The notes under the pieces: generated by a model | Databases searched by the model: none | Told to the model about the DNA's origin: nothing | The model's input: only the letters and a program-made list of their open reading frames with translations | Assembly: GCA_003165195.1 (NCBI GenBank) | Contig: PLSP01000108.1 | Span: forward strand, 58,279-116,014 | DNA: 57,736 bases | Reading direction: 5' to 3' | From: Candidatus Bathyarchaeota archaeon | GTDB taxonomy: Archaea > Thermoproteota > Bathyarchaeia > Bathyarchaeales > Bathycorpusculaceae | Made by a program: the position numbers and the translations under genes | Part shown: positions 9,071-17,871 of the stretch, one piece after another | Numbering within the stretch: the first letter of the stretch is position 1 | How the letters are laid out: each line of letters starts with the position of its first letter

Positions 9071-9244
9071 TTATCTTAAAGCTTCGTCGATTTTTGAGTC
9101 GCGACGGGTTCTTGTGACTTCCTTGAACAGTTCTAAGCATTCCTCTTTGGTGGGTGCCTCAACGGCTATGCTGCCATAAGCGCCGATATCAATTCGGCAC
9201 TTTCTGTCCCCTCTTCTATCTCTATCGTCAACCGCTTCCGTAAT
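9071..9244 (-). pseudogene. Small conserved-looking ORF without a canonical start
   Basis: The frame ending at 9071 encodes a coherent stretch (KCRIDIGAYGSIAVEAP, then KEECLELFKEVTRTRR) but has an upstream in-frame stop near 9257 and no ATG, GTG or TTG between. A purine-rich GGAGAGAGGGGGAG precedes an ATT codon at 9244, which would be an unusual start. Another frame across the same DNA also reads sensibly for about 20 codons before a stop, which suggests a small gene broken by a frameshift. The rest of 8728-9306 shows nothing I can support. Confidence 0.4.
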
Positions 9245-9306
9245 CTTCTCCCCCTCTCTCCTTTATCCCTCTCTGGATAATCAATTATCTAACTAATGCC
9301 ACCCAA

Positions 9307-10080
9307 TTATAAGGTTAATCTATGTTCACCGACAAAAGAAGCGAGTTTCCTGGAATTAAAAACAGTTAACGAAGAGTTTTTCAAGTAGCCTCCTATTCGC
9401 GGAATCAACCCTGCAGCTTCTGTTCCAAGCTTGCAGATCAACGCATGCTCAAACATGCCAAGCGCCTCAACCGCAATGACGTCCCGGTTAAGCCTCGTCC
9501 GCTCGAGAACCGCTTCAATCTGGCTTGACGAAGCGCCCAAAACAAGCAGCCGACTCAAAAGTGACCGCTCCCACATGCGAAACCGTTCCACCTGCTCTTC
9601 CGCCAACTCAGCCTGCAGCTCACCTTCTGTTTTAACCTCGGATATTTTTATGCTTAAAGGGAGATTCTCATGCAAAGCGAAAAGCTCAGAGATTTCTTGT
9701 AAAGCCAGTTTTTTTCCTGCGACAAGTTGTGTTTGCAAGGAAATCGCCGGCACGGTTGCCTTGATTGTTTGGGGTTCAAAGATGCCCACGTCTACTGTCA
9801 ATTCTTGTTTGGCGTTGTCAACTTTTAAAATGTAACCCTTCAACACCGCTGGTGGAGAGATGTTTTTTAGGTTAACAGGGCATAGGCCGAAGTGCTGCTT
9901 AATGTAGCTGGCAGCTATAACTTCATCCTCGCCTGAAAGTGAAACCTGCACCCACTTGCTTTGTGTACCTGAAACCTTCAGTTCCAAATCTAAATTCTCA
10001 AATTCAGCCCGCAGTTGGTCATCTATAAGTTTAAGTTGACTGCCACTGGAAGCTTTTACAAGCAAAGTTAAGGTTGTCAT
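9307..10080 (-). CDS. DUF2110-family archaeal protein
   Basis: 257 residues starting MTTLTLLVKASSG, matching the archaeal DUF2110 layout with a C-terminal segment EALGMFEHALICKLGTEAAGLIP. The family is often found beside transcription factor E but has no established function. It ends the minus-strand run MBF1-HflX-Trm56-TFE-HD-DUF2110 and starts two bases after the HD gene stops. The C-terminal half has a cluster of basic and helical segments that could contact nucleic acid; this is inference. Confidence 0.7.
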   Translation of the reverse strand: MTTLTLLVKASSGSQLKLIDDQLRAEFENLDLELKVSGTQSKWVQVSLSGEDEVIAASYIKQHFGLCPVNLKNISPPAVLKGYILKVDNAKQELTVDVGIFEPQTIKATVPAISLQTQLVAGKKLALQEISELFALHENLPLSIKISEVKTEGELQAELAEEQVERFRMWERSLLSRLLVLGASSSQIEAVLERTRLNRDVIAVEALGMFEHALICKLGTEAAGLIPRIGGYLKNSSLTVFNSRKLASFVGEHRLTL

Positions 10081-10082
10081 TT

Positions 10083-10604
10083 TCAGTTTCCTATCAGGTT
10101 GTTTATTTCTTCGTGGAGTTTTCTAACTCTTTCTGCGGCTTCTTTGTGCTCTGGCAAAAGCTTTTCAATCTCAACTTCAATAGGAACCCGCTTGGATTTA
10201 TCGATTAGTTTATCGGCGTACGAAACGATTTTTTCCTCCAATGTTTCAGGCATGTACACATCTTTTGGCCAGCCGAACGCTTCAGCCTCCTCCGTTGTGA
10301 TTCCTCCGCCCACATGTCGCCTAATAACTCTTACAAGAGATTCGGGCAAATGTTCTGACTCAGCGATGTTAGAGCCTAATAAACCGTGGTCAACTGCATG
10401 GGACTTTGAGCGGCCAATGTCATGCAAAAGCGCTCCAGCCTCAACCAGATGCATATTTACTTTGATGCCTTTTCTCTCGATTTTACCCGCGATTTCCAAG
10501 GCGAGCGCTGCAACCTCTTCACAGTGACGAATAACCTTAGGTGGGCTATTGTATTTTTGGAGAAGTAAGATAGCTTGCTCCCTTGAAGGAAGCTCTTTAC
10601 TCAC
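10083..10604 (-). CDS. HD-domain phosphohydrolase
   Basis: 173 residues with HD-superfamily metal ligands: VIRHCEEVAAL near residue 20, ALLHDIGRS near residue 60, and SYADKLIDKSKR near 130. It matches the archaeal HD hydrolase group TIGR00295 in size and motif order. The substrate is unknown; family members act on nucleotides or other phosphoesters. The GTG start overlaps the TFE gene by 8 bases, so the two are translationally coupled. Confidence 0.85.
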   Translation of the reverse strand: MSKELPSREQAILLLQKYNSPPKVIRHCEEVAALALEIAGKIERKGIKVNMHLVEAGALLHDIGRSKSHAVDHGLLGSNIAESEHLPESLVRVIRRHVGGGITTEEAEAFGWPKDVYMPETLEEKIVSYADKLIDKSKRVPIEVEIEKLLPEHKEAAERVRKLHEEINNLIGN

Positions 10605-11109
10605 CGAGTTCCTTCCTTAGCGCATCAACTTTCTCAGAGAGTTTATTTATCATTTGACCGTTTTCAACATGCTCAAGAGGTTTGCCGCAGCCGTTACAAT
10701 GAAAAACAAGTTCAACGGCTTCTTCGAATGGAACACGTTTGCATTCGGTGCTGCCACAGTAGTAGAAGTCATGGTTTTTTTCGTATTCCAACCGTACGTT
10801 GAGCTTTTCGAGGACTCTGCGTTTTTGACTTAGAATGAATCCTTCAAGCTGGTCGGGTTGGAGTTTCCAATGAAAAATAAACCAGCCTGTTTTTGGATCG
10901 CGTGTCCTTCTTAGGCTTACAAGCGAGTGATCATAAAGTTTGTAGAGAATTTTGCGAACTGAATTAAGGCGAATGCCGGTTTTATTGGCAATTTCGTCGT
11001 CGGTTATCTCGTCGACGCCTTTTAAGTGTTCAATAAGTATTACAGCCTCTTCTTCACCCAAGGCCAAAGCCACTTTTTTAAGGGTTGCATCATCAATAGT
11101 CGATAACAT
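10597..11109 (-). CDS. tfe: Transcription factor E, alpha subunit
   Basis: 170 residues: an N-terminal winged helix (about 10-90, with EITDDEIANKTGIRLNSVRKILYKL) and a C-terminal zinc ribbon (CGSTECKRV ... CNGCGKPL, about 118-145), followed by a helix. TFE stabilises the open promoter complex with archaeal RNA polymerase and is homologous to eukaryotic TFIIE alpha. All four zinc cysteines are present. It lies between Trm56 and the HD gene. Confidence 0.93.
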   Translation of the reverse strand: MLSTIDDATLKKVALALGEEEAVILIEHLKGVDEITDDEIANKTGIRLNSVRKILYKLYDHSLVSLRRTRDPKTGWFIFHWKLQPDQLEGFILSQKRRVLEKLNVRLEYEKNHDFYYCGSTECKRVPFEEAVELVFHCNGCGKPLEHVENGQMINKLSEKVDALRKELGE

Positions 11110-11160
11110 AGCCTAATTGTCCTTCCCCAATAATACTAAACTAGCTAAATAAAACTCTTG

Positions 11161-11754
11161 TTACCCATTTAAAGTTTTTTCAGCATCACATTTAATCTCT
11201 TTTCCCCGAACCCGTGGAACGATCCTCATTTTGGCGCCGTCAAAATCTGCAGCAAGCTCTTTGCCTTCAAAGTACCTATCTAAAAAAATTGCAAGCGCAG
11301 AACACTCGGAATGCGGCTGGTTTCCGACTGAAACGTTAAAATCTGAAACTTCACTTGAGTAAAAATTGCCTGGAACTTTTTGGCTTCCAACGACAACCAA
11401 GACATCTCTGTTTGCATTCTTTATTCGGTTTAGAACATCACTTGTTTGAATATTTTCGCCATAAGCGGTCAGGTGAACTATAACCCCGCCGTTTTGTCGC
11501 CATTGGTAGACTGTTTTTTTCCAAGGCGTGCCCATTTCGAAATGGAATGTTCCTCCCCAATGAGCAGTTATCCGCTTCACAGTTAGTTCAATGTTAGGAT
11601 CCACAACATCAGAGAGTACGAAACCTGAAGCACATAGCGCCCGCGCAGTCAACGCAACATGAGTGGTTAACCTTACATCGCGCTGTGGCCTATGACCCCA
11701 CCTCAACACCACTGTTTTGCGGGGGCTACTTGGGGGTGGTTGTGAATTTGCCAT
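11161..11754 (-). CDS. trm56: tRNA (cytidine(56)-2'-O)-methyltransferase
   Basis: 197 residues. The opening VVLRWGHRPQRDVRLTTHVA and the segments AHWGGTFHFEMG and VVVGSQKVPGNFYSSEVSDFNVSVGNQPHSE are those of archaeal Trm56, a SPOUT-class enzyme that methylates ribose 56 in the tRNA T-loop with SAM. The trefoil-knot region is near the C-terminus. It overlaps the end of hflX by 29 bases. The N-terminal proline/serine run (SQPPPSSP) is slightly longer than usual. Confidence 0.9.
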   Translation of the reverse strand: MANSQPPPSSPRKTVVLRWGHRPQRDVRLTTHVALTARALCASGFVLSDVVDPNIELTVKRITAHWGGTFHFEMGTPWKKTVYQWRQNGGVIVHLTAYGENIQTSDVLNRIKNANRDVLVVVGSQKVPGNFYSSEVSDFNVSVGNQPHSECSALAIFLDRYFEGKELAADFDGAKMRIVPRVRGKEIKCDAEKTLNG

Positions 11755-12991
11755 TTAAGTCTTCCACTTTTCTTTTCACTTGCTCACTTAACTCCCATGG
11801 CGCTCCAAATACAACCTCAATAGAATCATTGGTGTAGTTTTCTTTTTTGACCTCGGTTTTTTCATGAAGCCACGAGATAAAAGGCATGGTCTTGCAAGTT
11901 AAAGGAACCGAAAACTGGGCTTCAACATAATTCTCAAGAATTCGCAGAATTTCCTTCCGTAAAACATCAAAGTTGATTTGGCATTTTGCTGATATGAGGA
12001 TAGGGTTTTTTGTTTTCTCTTTAAGAAACTGCAACTTCTGCTGGCGCTCTTCTTCACTCAGCAAGTCAATCTTGTTTAGAGCAGTTATGGTTGGTATACC
12101 TGATGCGCCCAGACGATCAATTGTTTCTAAGCAAATGTTGTATTTCTTCTCGATTTTTTCCATAGGCTCGCTAAAATCTAAAAGCAGAACTATTAGGTCC
12201 GAAAAAATTGTCTCTTCAAGAGTAGAGTGAAATGCTTCAATCAAAGATAATGGTAACCGATCAATGAAGCCAACGGTGTCAGTTAAGAGGAATCGGCGGT
12301 TTGAAAACTCCACCATGCGTGTGGTGGTTGAAAGAGTAGTGAATAATGCTTTGTCAACTCGAACGGATTCCGCTGTCAAAGCATTAAACAAAGAGCTTTT
12401 CCCAGCCTTCGTATACCCAGCAAGCGAAATAGTTAAGAAGCCAAGCTCAGTTCGCCGCTCTCGCTGGAGAACTCTTTTTTCCCTGATTTTCCTTAGTTTT
12501 TTAAGAATAGTTTGAACCTGCCGTTTTATCGCGTCACGGTAAACGTCTGCTTCGTAGGCTCCAAGACCCATAAAACCAGGTTGCTCGCTTCCTTTAGCTA
12601 ATTTAACTTTTTCCTTTGCATGTTTAAGTTCATTTCGCACTGTCGCCAACTGGATTTGCAGTTGCGCCTCAGTAGTTGTAGCTCTTCTAGTGAAGATTTC
12701 AAGTATAAGTTGGAACCGATCGATCACTTCGACACGTGTGGCCTTTGCCAAATTGTATGTTTGGCGAGTTTTGAGGGTGTTGTCAAAAATTACTTTAACA
12801 GCGCCTCTCTCTTTAACCATCTCAGAGAGTTCTTCAACTTTTCCAGCGCCTATCTGGTAGCGTGCATCAGGCCTGCGAGTCTGCTCCATTTCACCGACAA
12901 CAGTGTAACCCGCAGATTCCGCTAAACGTTTAAGCTCATCTAAAGTTGATTCTTCACGATTCAAACGACGTTGAACTATGACTGCTTTCGT
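11726..12991 (-). CDS. hflX: HflX-family GTPase
   Basis: About 420 residues. The N-domain carries YQIGAGKVEEL and the GTPase domain has SLAGYTKAGKSSLFNAL (G1, about residue 195), DTVGFIDRLP (G3) and NKIDLL (G4). HflX binds the large ribosomal subunit and splits stalled ribosomes in bacteria; archaeal members are ribosome associated. The only canonical start in frame is a TTG at 12964, but the conserved AVIVQRR is encoded just before it and a GGAGG lies 10 bases before an ACG at 12991. I extend the gene to 12991 on that basis; it then overlaps MBF1 by 16 bases. Confidence 0.85.
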   Translation of the reverse strand, partial: TKAVIVQRRLNREESTLDELKRLAESAGYTVVGEMEQTRRPDARYQIGAGKVEELSEMVKERGAVKVIFDNTLKTRQTYNLAKATRVEVIDRFQLILEIFTRRATTTEAQLQIQLATVRNELKHAKEKVKLAKGSEQPGFMGLGAYEADVYRDAIKRQVQTILKKLRKIREKRVLQRERRTELGFLTISLAGYTKAGKSSLFNALTAESVRVDKALFTTLSTTTRMVEFSNRRFLLTDTVGFIDRLPLSLIEAFHSTLEETIFSDLIVLLLDFSEPMEKIEKKYNICLETIDRLGASGIPTITALNKIDLLSEEERQQKLQFLKEKTKNPILISAKCQINFDVLRKEILRILENYVEAQFSVPLTCKTMPFISWLHEKTEVKKENYTNDSIEVVFGAPWELSEQVKRKVEDLNGKFTTTPK

Positions 12992-13530
12992 TCAGCAGTC
13001 GCCTCCTCATCGTTCTTGTCAATCTCAATTATGTCGCCTAAAGTCAATTCTTGATTGGCTGATTTAGCAGTTGGAGGAGGAACCTTTTCTTCAGAGATTG
13101 GAACAAGCAACTTAATTTTTAACATGTGCTCAAGTTTTGAAGCTAATTGGTTGTTGGGCTCCATTTTACCCACTTCAAGATTTCGCAGAACAGATGCTTT
13201 CTCGTTTATTCTTTTACCCAGCTCTTCATGGGTAAGCCCAAGTTTCTCCCGTGCCACGCGTATTTTGTTAGGGTAGGCTTCAGTGAGTTCCTGAGTAATC
13301 TGAACATTTGCAACCATCGGTTTCTTGTGAATAACCGGCAGGGGTAACCGCGGTCTTCTCGCAGCGGATACGGTAACGGCGGCGGCAGCTTGTTTTTGTA
13401 AAACAACTTCTTCTTGGCTGATTACTTTTCCATGTTTTGAACATTCAATACAAACTGTTAGCCTTGCCCCTTCAATCACTGCCGTTACCGGTTCAGTGTG
13501 AATTTTGTGTCCGCAGACTTCGCATCTCAA
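12976..13530 (-). CDS. MBF1-type zinc-ribbon and HTH transcription factor
   Basis: 184 residues: an N-terminal zinc ribbon (CEVCGHKIHTEP ... CIECSKHG, residues 3-33), a basic linker, and a Cro/C1-type helix-turn-helix (about 85-140, IRVAREKLGLTHEELGKRINEK). This is the archaeal version of multiprotein bridging factor 1, which in eukaryotes links activators to TBP; archaeal members bind the small ribosomal subunit. The start is TTG at 13530. It heads the minus-strand operon that includes hflX and tfe. Confidence 0.9.
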   Translation of the reverse strand: MRCEVCGHKIHTEPVTAVIEGARLTVCIECSKHGKVISQEEVVLQKQAAAAVTVSAARRPRLPLPVIHKKPMVANVQITQELTEAYPNKIRVAREKLGLTHEELGKRINEKASVLRNLEVGKMEPNNQLASKLEHMLKIKLLVPISEEKVPPPTAKSANQELTLGDIIEIDKNDEEATAERKQS

Positions 13531-13617
13531 TGTGAACTTTCACCTTTCACTGTCTTTATTATATTGTTATGTTTATACTTGTCGAAAACACAAAAGCAAA
13601 TCCTTGGGTGAAAAACG

Positions 13618-14079
13618 TTGGAAAACACTCTATCAAAGCTAAGAGCCACCGCTGACTACCAATTCGGCAATGGCGTCGGAGAAAAACTGTTCCCAGAAAA
13701 CATTGAAGTACAGCTTTCGCCTCGGACAGGCAGGATACGCTTCATAAATCTTAACGGCGAAAGACTCGCTACGCTGCGCCCAACCGACGGCTTGCTTTCC
13801 CTGAGCATTAAAGCTGCTAGGTTCATGGCGGAAAATACACCTTTCGCAAAATGCTTTGTGACAATTAAAAGCGAAGTGGCCGCTTATATTGCAAAGGGCG
13901 GGGATGTTTTTGCCGTTCACGTGGTTAAAGTTAATGAGGAAATTCGCGCCAAGGACGAAATTATAGTTTTAGATGAAACGGGAAATGTTTTGGCTGTTGG
14001 ACGAGCGCAGCTTTCAAGCGTAGAGATGACTGCATTCAAAATCGGTGTAGCGGTCAAGGTAAGACATGGCATAACATAG
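13618..14079 (+). CDS. PUA-domain RNA-binding protein
   Basis: 153 residues. The C-terminal half (about 80-150) has the PUA pattern: VAAYIAKGGDVFAVHVVKVNEEIRAKDEIIVLDE followed by GNVLAVGRAQLSS. The N-terminal half (ADYQFGNGVGEKLFP) resembles the pre-PUA region of small archaeal PUA proteins related to the archaeosine TGT family. It probably binds tRNA or rRNA; no catalytic domain is present. The start is a TTG at 13618 preceded by GGGTGA. Confidence 0.8.
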   Translation: MENTLSKLRATADYQFGNGVGEKLFPENIEVQLSPRTGRIRFINLNGERLATLRPTDGLLSLSIKAARFMAENTPFAKCFVTIKSEVAAYIAKGGDVFAVHVVKVNEEIRAKDEIIVLDETGNVLAVGRAQLSSVEMTAFKIGVAVKVRHGIT

Positions 14080-14238
14080 ATCCACCTGCAGCATCCGGCC
14101 CCGCATCAACTGAAGAGCAAGATGATGCGTCAAAGAATGATCGGTCCCAATTCTATATTGGTTAGTAACCGTATGCTACTAAACTAATGAGTGGTAGCTC
14201 AAAAGTTGCTTTAAGAACTACCTCTGAACGAAGTTAAG

Positions 14239-14246
14239 TTTATATC
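14239..14246 (+). promoter_or_regulatory. TATA box for the NAC gene
   Basis: tttatatc lies 24-31 bases before the GTG at 14270. At normal archaeal TATA-to-start spacing transcription would begin almost at that codon, so the mRNA is probably leaderless. The same octamer recurs at 14657-14664 before the PfkB gene. Confidence 0.6.
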
Positions 14247-14269
14247 AACTTTCAATAAGTAATTCTTAA

Positions 14270-14644
14270 GTGAACTCTATGAATAGACGCATGAATCCTC
14301 GAGAGCAGAAACGTTTGATGCAGCGTATGGGAATGAACATGGATTCTGTCCCAGACGTCCAACAGGTAATTATCAGGACGGCGGAAAAAGACATCGTTAT
14401 CGATGAGCCAGAAGTCGCCATTTTACAGGTTCAGGGCCAAAAAATGTATCAGGTTATCGGCGGCGAAGTTTCGGAGCAAGCGCCAGGCCAACGTTTAGGC
14501 GCAAAGCCGGCGCAGGCAGCATTCTCGGAAGAAGATGTGCGGTTAGTAGCGGATCAAACGGGTAAAAGCCTCGAGAAAGCGAAGGAAGCTCTACAAGAAT
14601 GCCAAGGAGACCTTGCAAAAGCCATCCTATTGCTTCAATCCTAA
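14270..14644 (+). CDS. nac: Nascent polypeptide-associated complex protein
   Basis: 124 residues: a Met/Arg-rich N-terminus (MNPREQKRLMQRMGMNM), the NAC beta-barrel (about 35-75, VQQVIIRTAEKDIVIDEPEV) and a C-terminal UBA domain (about 85-122, FSEEDVRLVADQTGKSLEKAK). Archaeal NAC is a homodimer that contacts nascent chains at the ribosome exit. The GTG at 14270 fits a leaderless transcript from the TATA box at 14239; an ATG at 14279 is the alternative. Confidence 0.93.
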   Translation: MNSMNRRMNPREQKRLMQRMGMNMDSVPDVQQVIIRTAEKDIVIDEPEVAILQVQGQKMYQVIGGEVSEQAPGQRLGAKPAQAAFSEEDVRLVADQTGKSLEKAKEALQECQGDLAKAILLLQS

Positions 14645-14656
14645 AATTAATTTTTA

Positions 14657-14664
14657 TTTATATC
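14657..14664 (+). promoter_or_regulatory. TATA box for the PfkB kinase gene
   Basis: tttatatc is followed by a strong ribosome site, aggagg at 14688-14693, and the GTG start at 14701. Transcription is expected near 14685, giving a short leader. Confidence 0.55.
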
Positions 14665-14700
14665 TAAGTATCGAATATAATCAAAATAGGAGGATGGGCA

Positions 14701-15624
14701 GTGCTTCAAAACGTAGACGTTGCAGTGGTTGGTCACTTCTCAATTGACACAATTTTACTGCCCTCAAGGAAGATTCCCTTTGTTGTTTTAGGCGGAGCTG
14801 TAGCGTACACTTCGTTTGCCGCCAAACGTTTGGACGCCACCGTCTCGGTTATCTCTAAAGTGGGAGATAATTTTCCGCAGGCTTACTTGTGGTGGCTCAA
14901 GCAGGAAGGCGTTGACTGCTCAGGTGTAGTTAAAGCTCCGAATGAGGACACCACAAAATTTGAGCTCACATACAGCGCTGACTTAGCTGAGCGCACCCTC
15001 AAGCTGAAAAGCAAGGGAACCCCAATTGGCTTAACTGACTTGCAAGCTGGTTTTCACGCTAAAGCTGTTCATGTTGCCCCCATCGTCAACGAAGTATCCT
15101 TCGAAGTAGTGGAGCACCTTAAGCAACACGCTGACACATTGTCGCTTGACCCGCAGGGTTTACTTCGAAGCTTCGACGAAGCAGGCAACGTAACAAAAAA
15201 CGCTTCAGTAGACAAACGAATTTTCAGTTTAATCAACATTTACAAGTCTTCCCAAAACGAGATTTACACATTAACTGGGCAAACTGAGCTTAAAGCTGCA
15301 ATACGGGCAGTTCACGACTTCGGCGTAGAAACCGTCATCGTTACGATGGGTGCGAAAGGCTCTATACTCTCATTTGAAGGTGCCCAATACGACATTTCAG
15401 CTTGCCCATCACAAGTAAATGTTGACCCAACAGGCGCAGGAGACGTTTTCATAGGCGGCTTCCTAACTGAATACATCCGGCAAAAAGAAACAATTTACTG
15501 CGCGTGCGTCGGTTCAGCTGCAGCTTCGGTGGTTGTTGAAGGAATCGGCCCCACGTATCTTGGGAATAAAGAAGAAATTTACTCTAGAGCAAAAGTTTTG
15601 TATGAAAAGGAACTTAAGCAATAG
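14701..15624 (+). CDS. PfkB-family carbohydrate/nucleoside kinase
   Basis: 307 residues. The start region VAVVGHFSIDTILLPS and the C-terminal signature NVDPTGAGDVFIGGF (about residue 240, catalytic Asp in the GAGD anion hole) identify the ribokinase/PfkB family. The sugar or nucleoside substrate is not readable. The start is a GTG seven bases after AGGAGG. It is followed at 42 bases by a small zinc protein and then thrS, probably as one transcript. Confidence 0.88.
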   Translation: MLQNVDVAVVGHFSIDTILLPSRKIPFVVLGGAVAYTSFAAKRLDATVSVISKVGDNFPQAYLWWLKQEGVDCSGVVKAPNEDTTKFELTYSADLAERTLKLKSKGTPIGLTDLQAGFHAKAVHVAPIVNEVSFEVVEHLKQHADTLSLDPQGLLRSFDEAGNVTKNASVDKRIFSLINIYKSSQNEIYTLTGQTELKAAIRAVHDFGVETVIVTMGAKGSILSFEGAQYDISACPSQVNVDPTGAGDVFIGGFLTEYIRQKETIYCACVGSAAASVVVEGIGPTYLGNKEEIYSRAKVLYEKELKQ

Positions 15625-15666
15625 CGTGCATCTACGTAAATAAATAATCGCATTAAGGCGTTTACT

Positions 15667-15876
15667 ATGGGTCGCATAGAAAAAGGACAAAAATGCACTG
15701 TTTCAGGCTGCGGCAGAGAAGCTGAACGTTCTATCTCAGCAGACAAAGTGAAGGCTGCAGGCATAAACGTTAGCAATAAAGAAAATCGCGCTTACATCTG
15801 TAAAGAGCACTATAAAGAATATAAGAAGAAAACTAAAAAGGATAAGACGCTTGATAAGTGGCGTTACGGCCGTTAA
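15667..15876 (+). CDS. Small archaeal zinc-binding protein
   Basis: 69 residues, very basic. CTVSGCGREAER ... YICKEHYKEYKKK gives a C-x4-C and C-x2-H pair suited to one zinc ion, followed by a Lys-rich helix. Short proteins of this form are common beside translation genes in archaea and probably bind RNA. It ends 12 bases before thrS. No specific function is known to me. Confidence 0.8.
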   Translation: MGRIEKGQKCTVSGCGREAERSISADKVKAAGINVSNKENRAYICKEHYKEYKKKTKKDKTLDKWRYGR

Positions 15877-15888
15877 GAGTGATTTGGC

Positions 15889-17787
15889 ATGCGAATACTA
15901 CAGTTACACTCTAACTTTATAGTTTTTAAACCAGTCCAAAAAGAAATCGCTATTGCTGAAGAAGCAGAGCAAATAGAAAACCGCGTAGAAGACGTAGTGG
16001 TTTTATTTACTGCTATCGAAGAAGGCGACAGCACGGCGACTGGGCAGAAAGCCATAGATGATGTCCGCGCCTTTTTAGGTAAACAGAAAACCAACCGCAT
16101 TCTAATCTACCCGTTCGCTCATTTAAGCAGTAGCCTCTCGCAGCCCAGCGAAGCTCTCAAAATCATAAAGGCTATGGAGGAATATTCCAAAGAAAAAGGC
16201 ATAGAAACCTTCCGTGCCCCGTTCGGCTGGAACAAGCAATTTACTATTTCAATCAAGGGGCACCCGCTTGCTGAGATGGCACGCTCTTATGCGCCAACTC
16301 CACCAGCAATTGAAGCCAAGGTTGAAGGCGTATGCAAGAAAGAGGAAGAACCTGTCTCAGCAGCTTTGAAAGCTGAGGATAAAATGCAGTCTTTTTGGCA
16401 TGTTCTTATGCCTGATGGCTCTTTGGTGCCGATTGAAGAATTCAAGTTTAAAGGCCATGTTAACCTACAAAAGTTCTCGCAGTACGAAATTAAAAAGGCA
16501 AGGGCAGTAACGGCGATGCCTCCTCACGTGACTTTGATGAAGAGGCTAGAGATAGCTGATTACGAACCAGGCAGCGACCCCGGCAACATCCGCTGGTACC
16601 CTAAAGGACGCATGATAAAGTCCTTGCTGGAACAGTATGTAACAATGCGGGTGGCGGCGTATGGCGGCATGGAAGTCGAAACCCCAATCATGTATGACTT
16701 CAACCATCCCAGCTTGAAAAGTTACCTTAACCGTTTCCCAGCCCGCCAATACGTGCTCAAATCTGAAGACAAAGAACTTTTCCTGCGGTTTGCCGCATGC
16801 TTCGGCCAGTTCCTAATGGCCCACGACGCCCAAATAAGTTACAAGCAGCTTCCAATCAAACTCTATGAGCTCACCCGTTACAGTTTTAGACGAGAGAAAA
16901 GCGGAGAAGTTGTCGGGTTAAAACGACTCCGTGCATTCACCATGCCCGACTGCCACGCATTCTGCGCTGACATGGAGCAGGCGAAAAAGGAGTTTATGAT
17001 ACGATTCAACCTCTGCATCGACGTCGTAGCCAACATTGGCTTAGCAAAAGACGACTATGAAATCGCCATGCGCTTCACAAAGGGCTTCTACGAAGAAAAC
17101 AAAGCCTTCATAACAGAGTTCGCAGCAGCTTTCGGCAAACCCATGCTGGCGGAAGTGTGGAATGAGAGATTCTTCTATTTCGCCTTGAAATGGGACCTCA
17201 ACTTCGTGGACAACCAAGACAAAGCCGCAGCCCTTAGCACTGACCAAATCGATGTGGAGAACGCTAAACGCTACGAGATAACCTACGTTGACGAGAAAGG
17301 CGAAAAACAGTACCCGCTGATACTGCACTGTAGCCCAAGCGGCGCCATCGAACGGGATATTTACGCGTTGCTTGAGAAGGCTTACCATGAGCAGATGAAA
17401 GGTAAAGCACCGATGCTTCCACTATGGCTCTCGCCGACACAAGTAAGGCTTATCCCAATTTCCGACAAATTCCTTGATAAAGTGTCGGAGCTTGCAGGAC
17501 AAATTAATTCACACTGCATACGCGTCGACATTGATGATAGTGCTTCAACGCTGCAGAAAAAGATCCGTGAAGCGGAACAGGAATGGGTACCCTACATCGT
17601 TGTTGTCGGCGAAAAAGAGATTGAGTCAGGCCTGCTCTCCGTACGTGACCGCGAGCTTAAAGGTCAACAGCAAAACATGACATTTGACCAGCTAGTCGCA
17701 AAGGTCGCGGAAAAAATCGCTGGCAAACCATTCAAGCAGTTGCCGCTGCCGATGTATCTGTCCAAGCGCCCGCAGTTCCACGGCTGA
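15889..17787 (+). CDS. thrS: Threonyl-tRNA synthetase, archaeal type
   Basis: 632 residues. Residues 1-140 form the archaeal editing domain related to D-aminoacyl-tRNA deacylase (MRILQLHSNFIVFKP..., QKAIDDVRAFLG), which removes mischarged serine. The class II catalytic core follows: RAFTMPDCHAFC, RFAACFGQF and LHCSPSGAIERDIYALLE contain the zinc and ATP contacts. The anticodon-binding domain is at about 515-625 (LPLWLSPTQVRLIPISDKF). It lies directly after the small zinc protein. Confidence 0.95.
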   Translation: MRILQLHSNFIVFKPVQKEIAIAEEAEQIENRVEDVVVLFTAIEEGDSTATGQKAIDDVRAFLGKQKTNRILIYPFAHLSSSLSQPSEALKIIKAMEEYSKEKGIETFRAPFGWNKQFTISIKGHPLAEMARSYAPTPPAIEAKVEGVCKKEEEPVSAALKAEDKMQSFWHVLMPDGSLVPIEEFKFKGHVNLQKFSQYEIKKARAVTAMPPHVTLMKRLEIADYEPGSDPGNIRWYPKGRMIKSLLEQYVTMRVAAYGGMEVETPIMYDFNHPSLKSYLNRFPARQYVLKSEDKELFLRFAACFGQFLMAHDAQISYKQLPIKLYELTRYSFRREKSGEVVGLKRLRAFTMPDCHAFCADMEQAKKEFMIRFNLCIDVVANIGLAKDDYEIAMRFTKGFYEENKAFITEFAAAFGKPMLAEVWNERFFYFALKWDLNFVDNQDKAAALSTDQIDVENAKRYEITYVDEKGEKQYPLILHCSPSGAIERDIYALLEKAYHEQMKGKAPMLPLWLSPTQVRLIPISDKFLDKVSELAGQINSHCIRVDIDDSASTLQKKIREAEQEWVPYIVVVGEKEIESGLLSVRDRELKGQQQNMTFDQLVAKVAEKIAGKPFKQLPLPMYLSKRPQFHG

Positions 17788-17871
17788 TAAATGAAACATA
17801 CACTTCACTGACGCAAGATATATCAAACAAACGTACAGTATGAAAATGAAACATTGCAGAAGTGCAACAAG

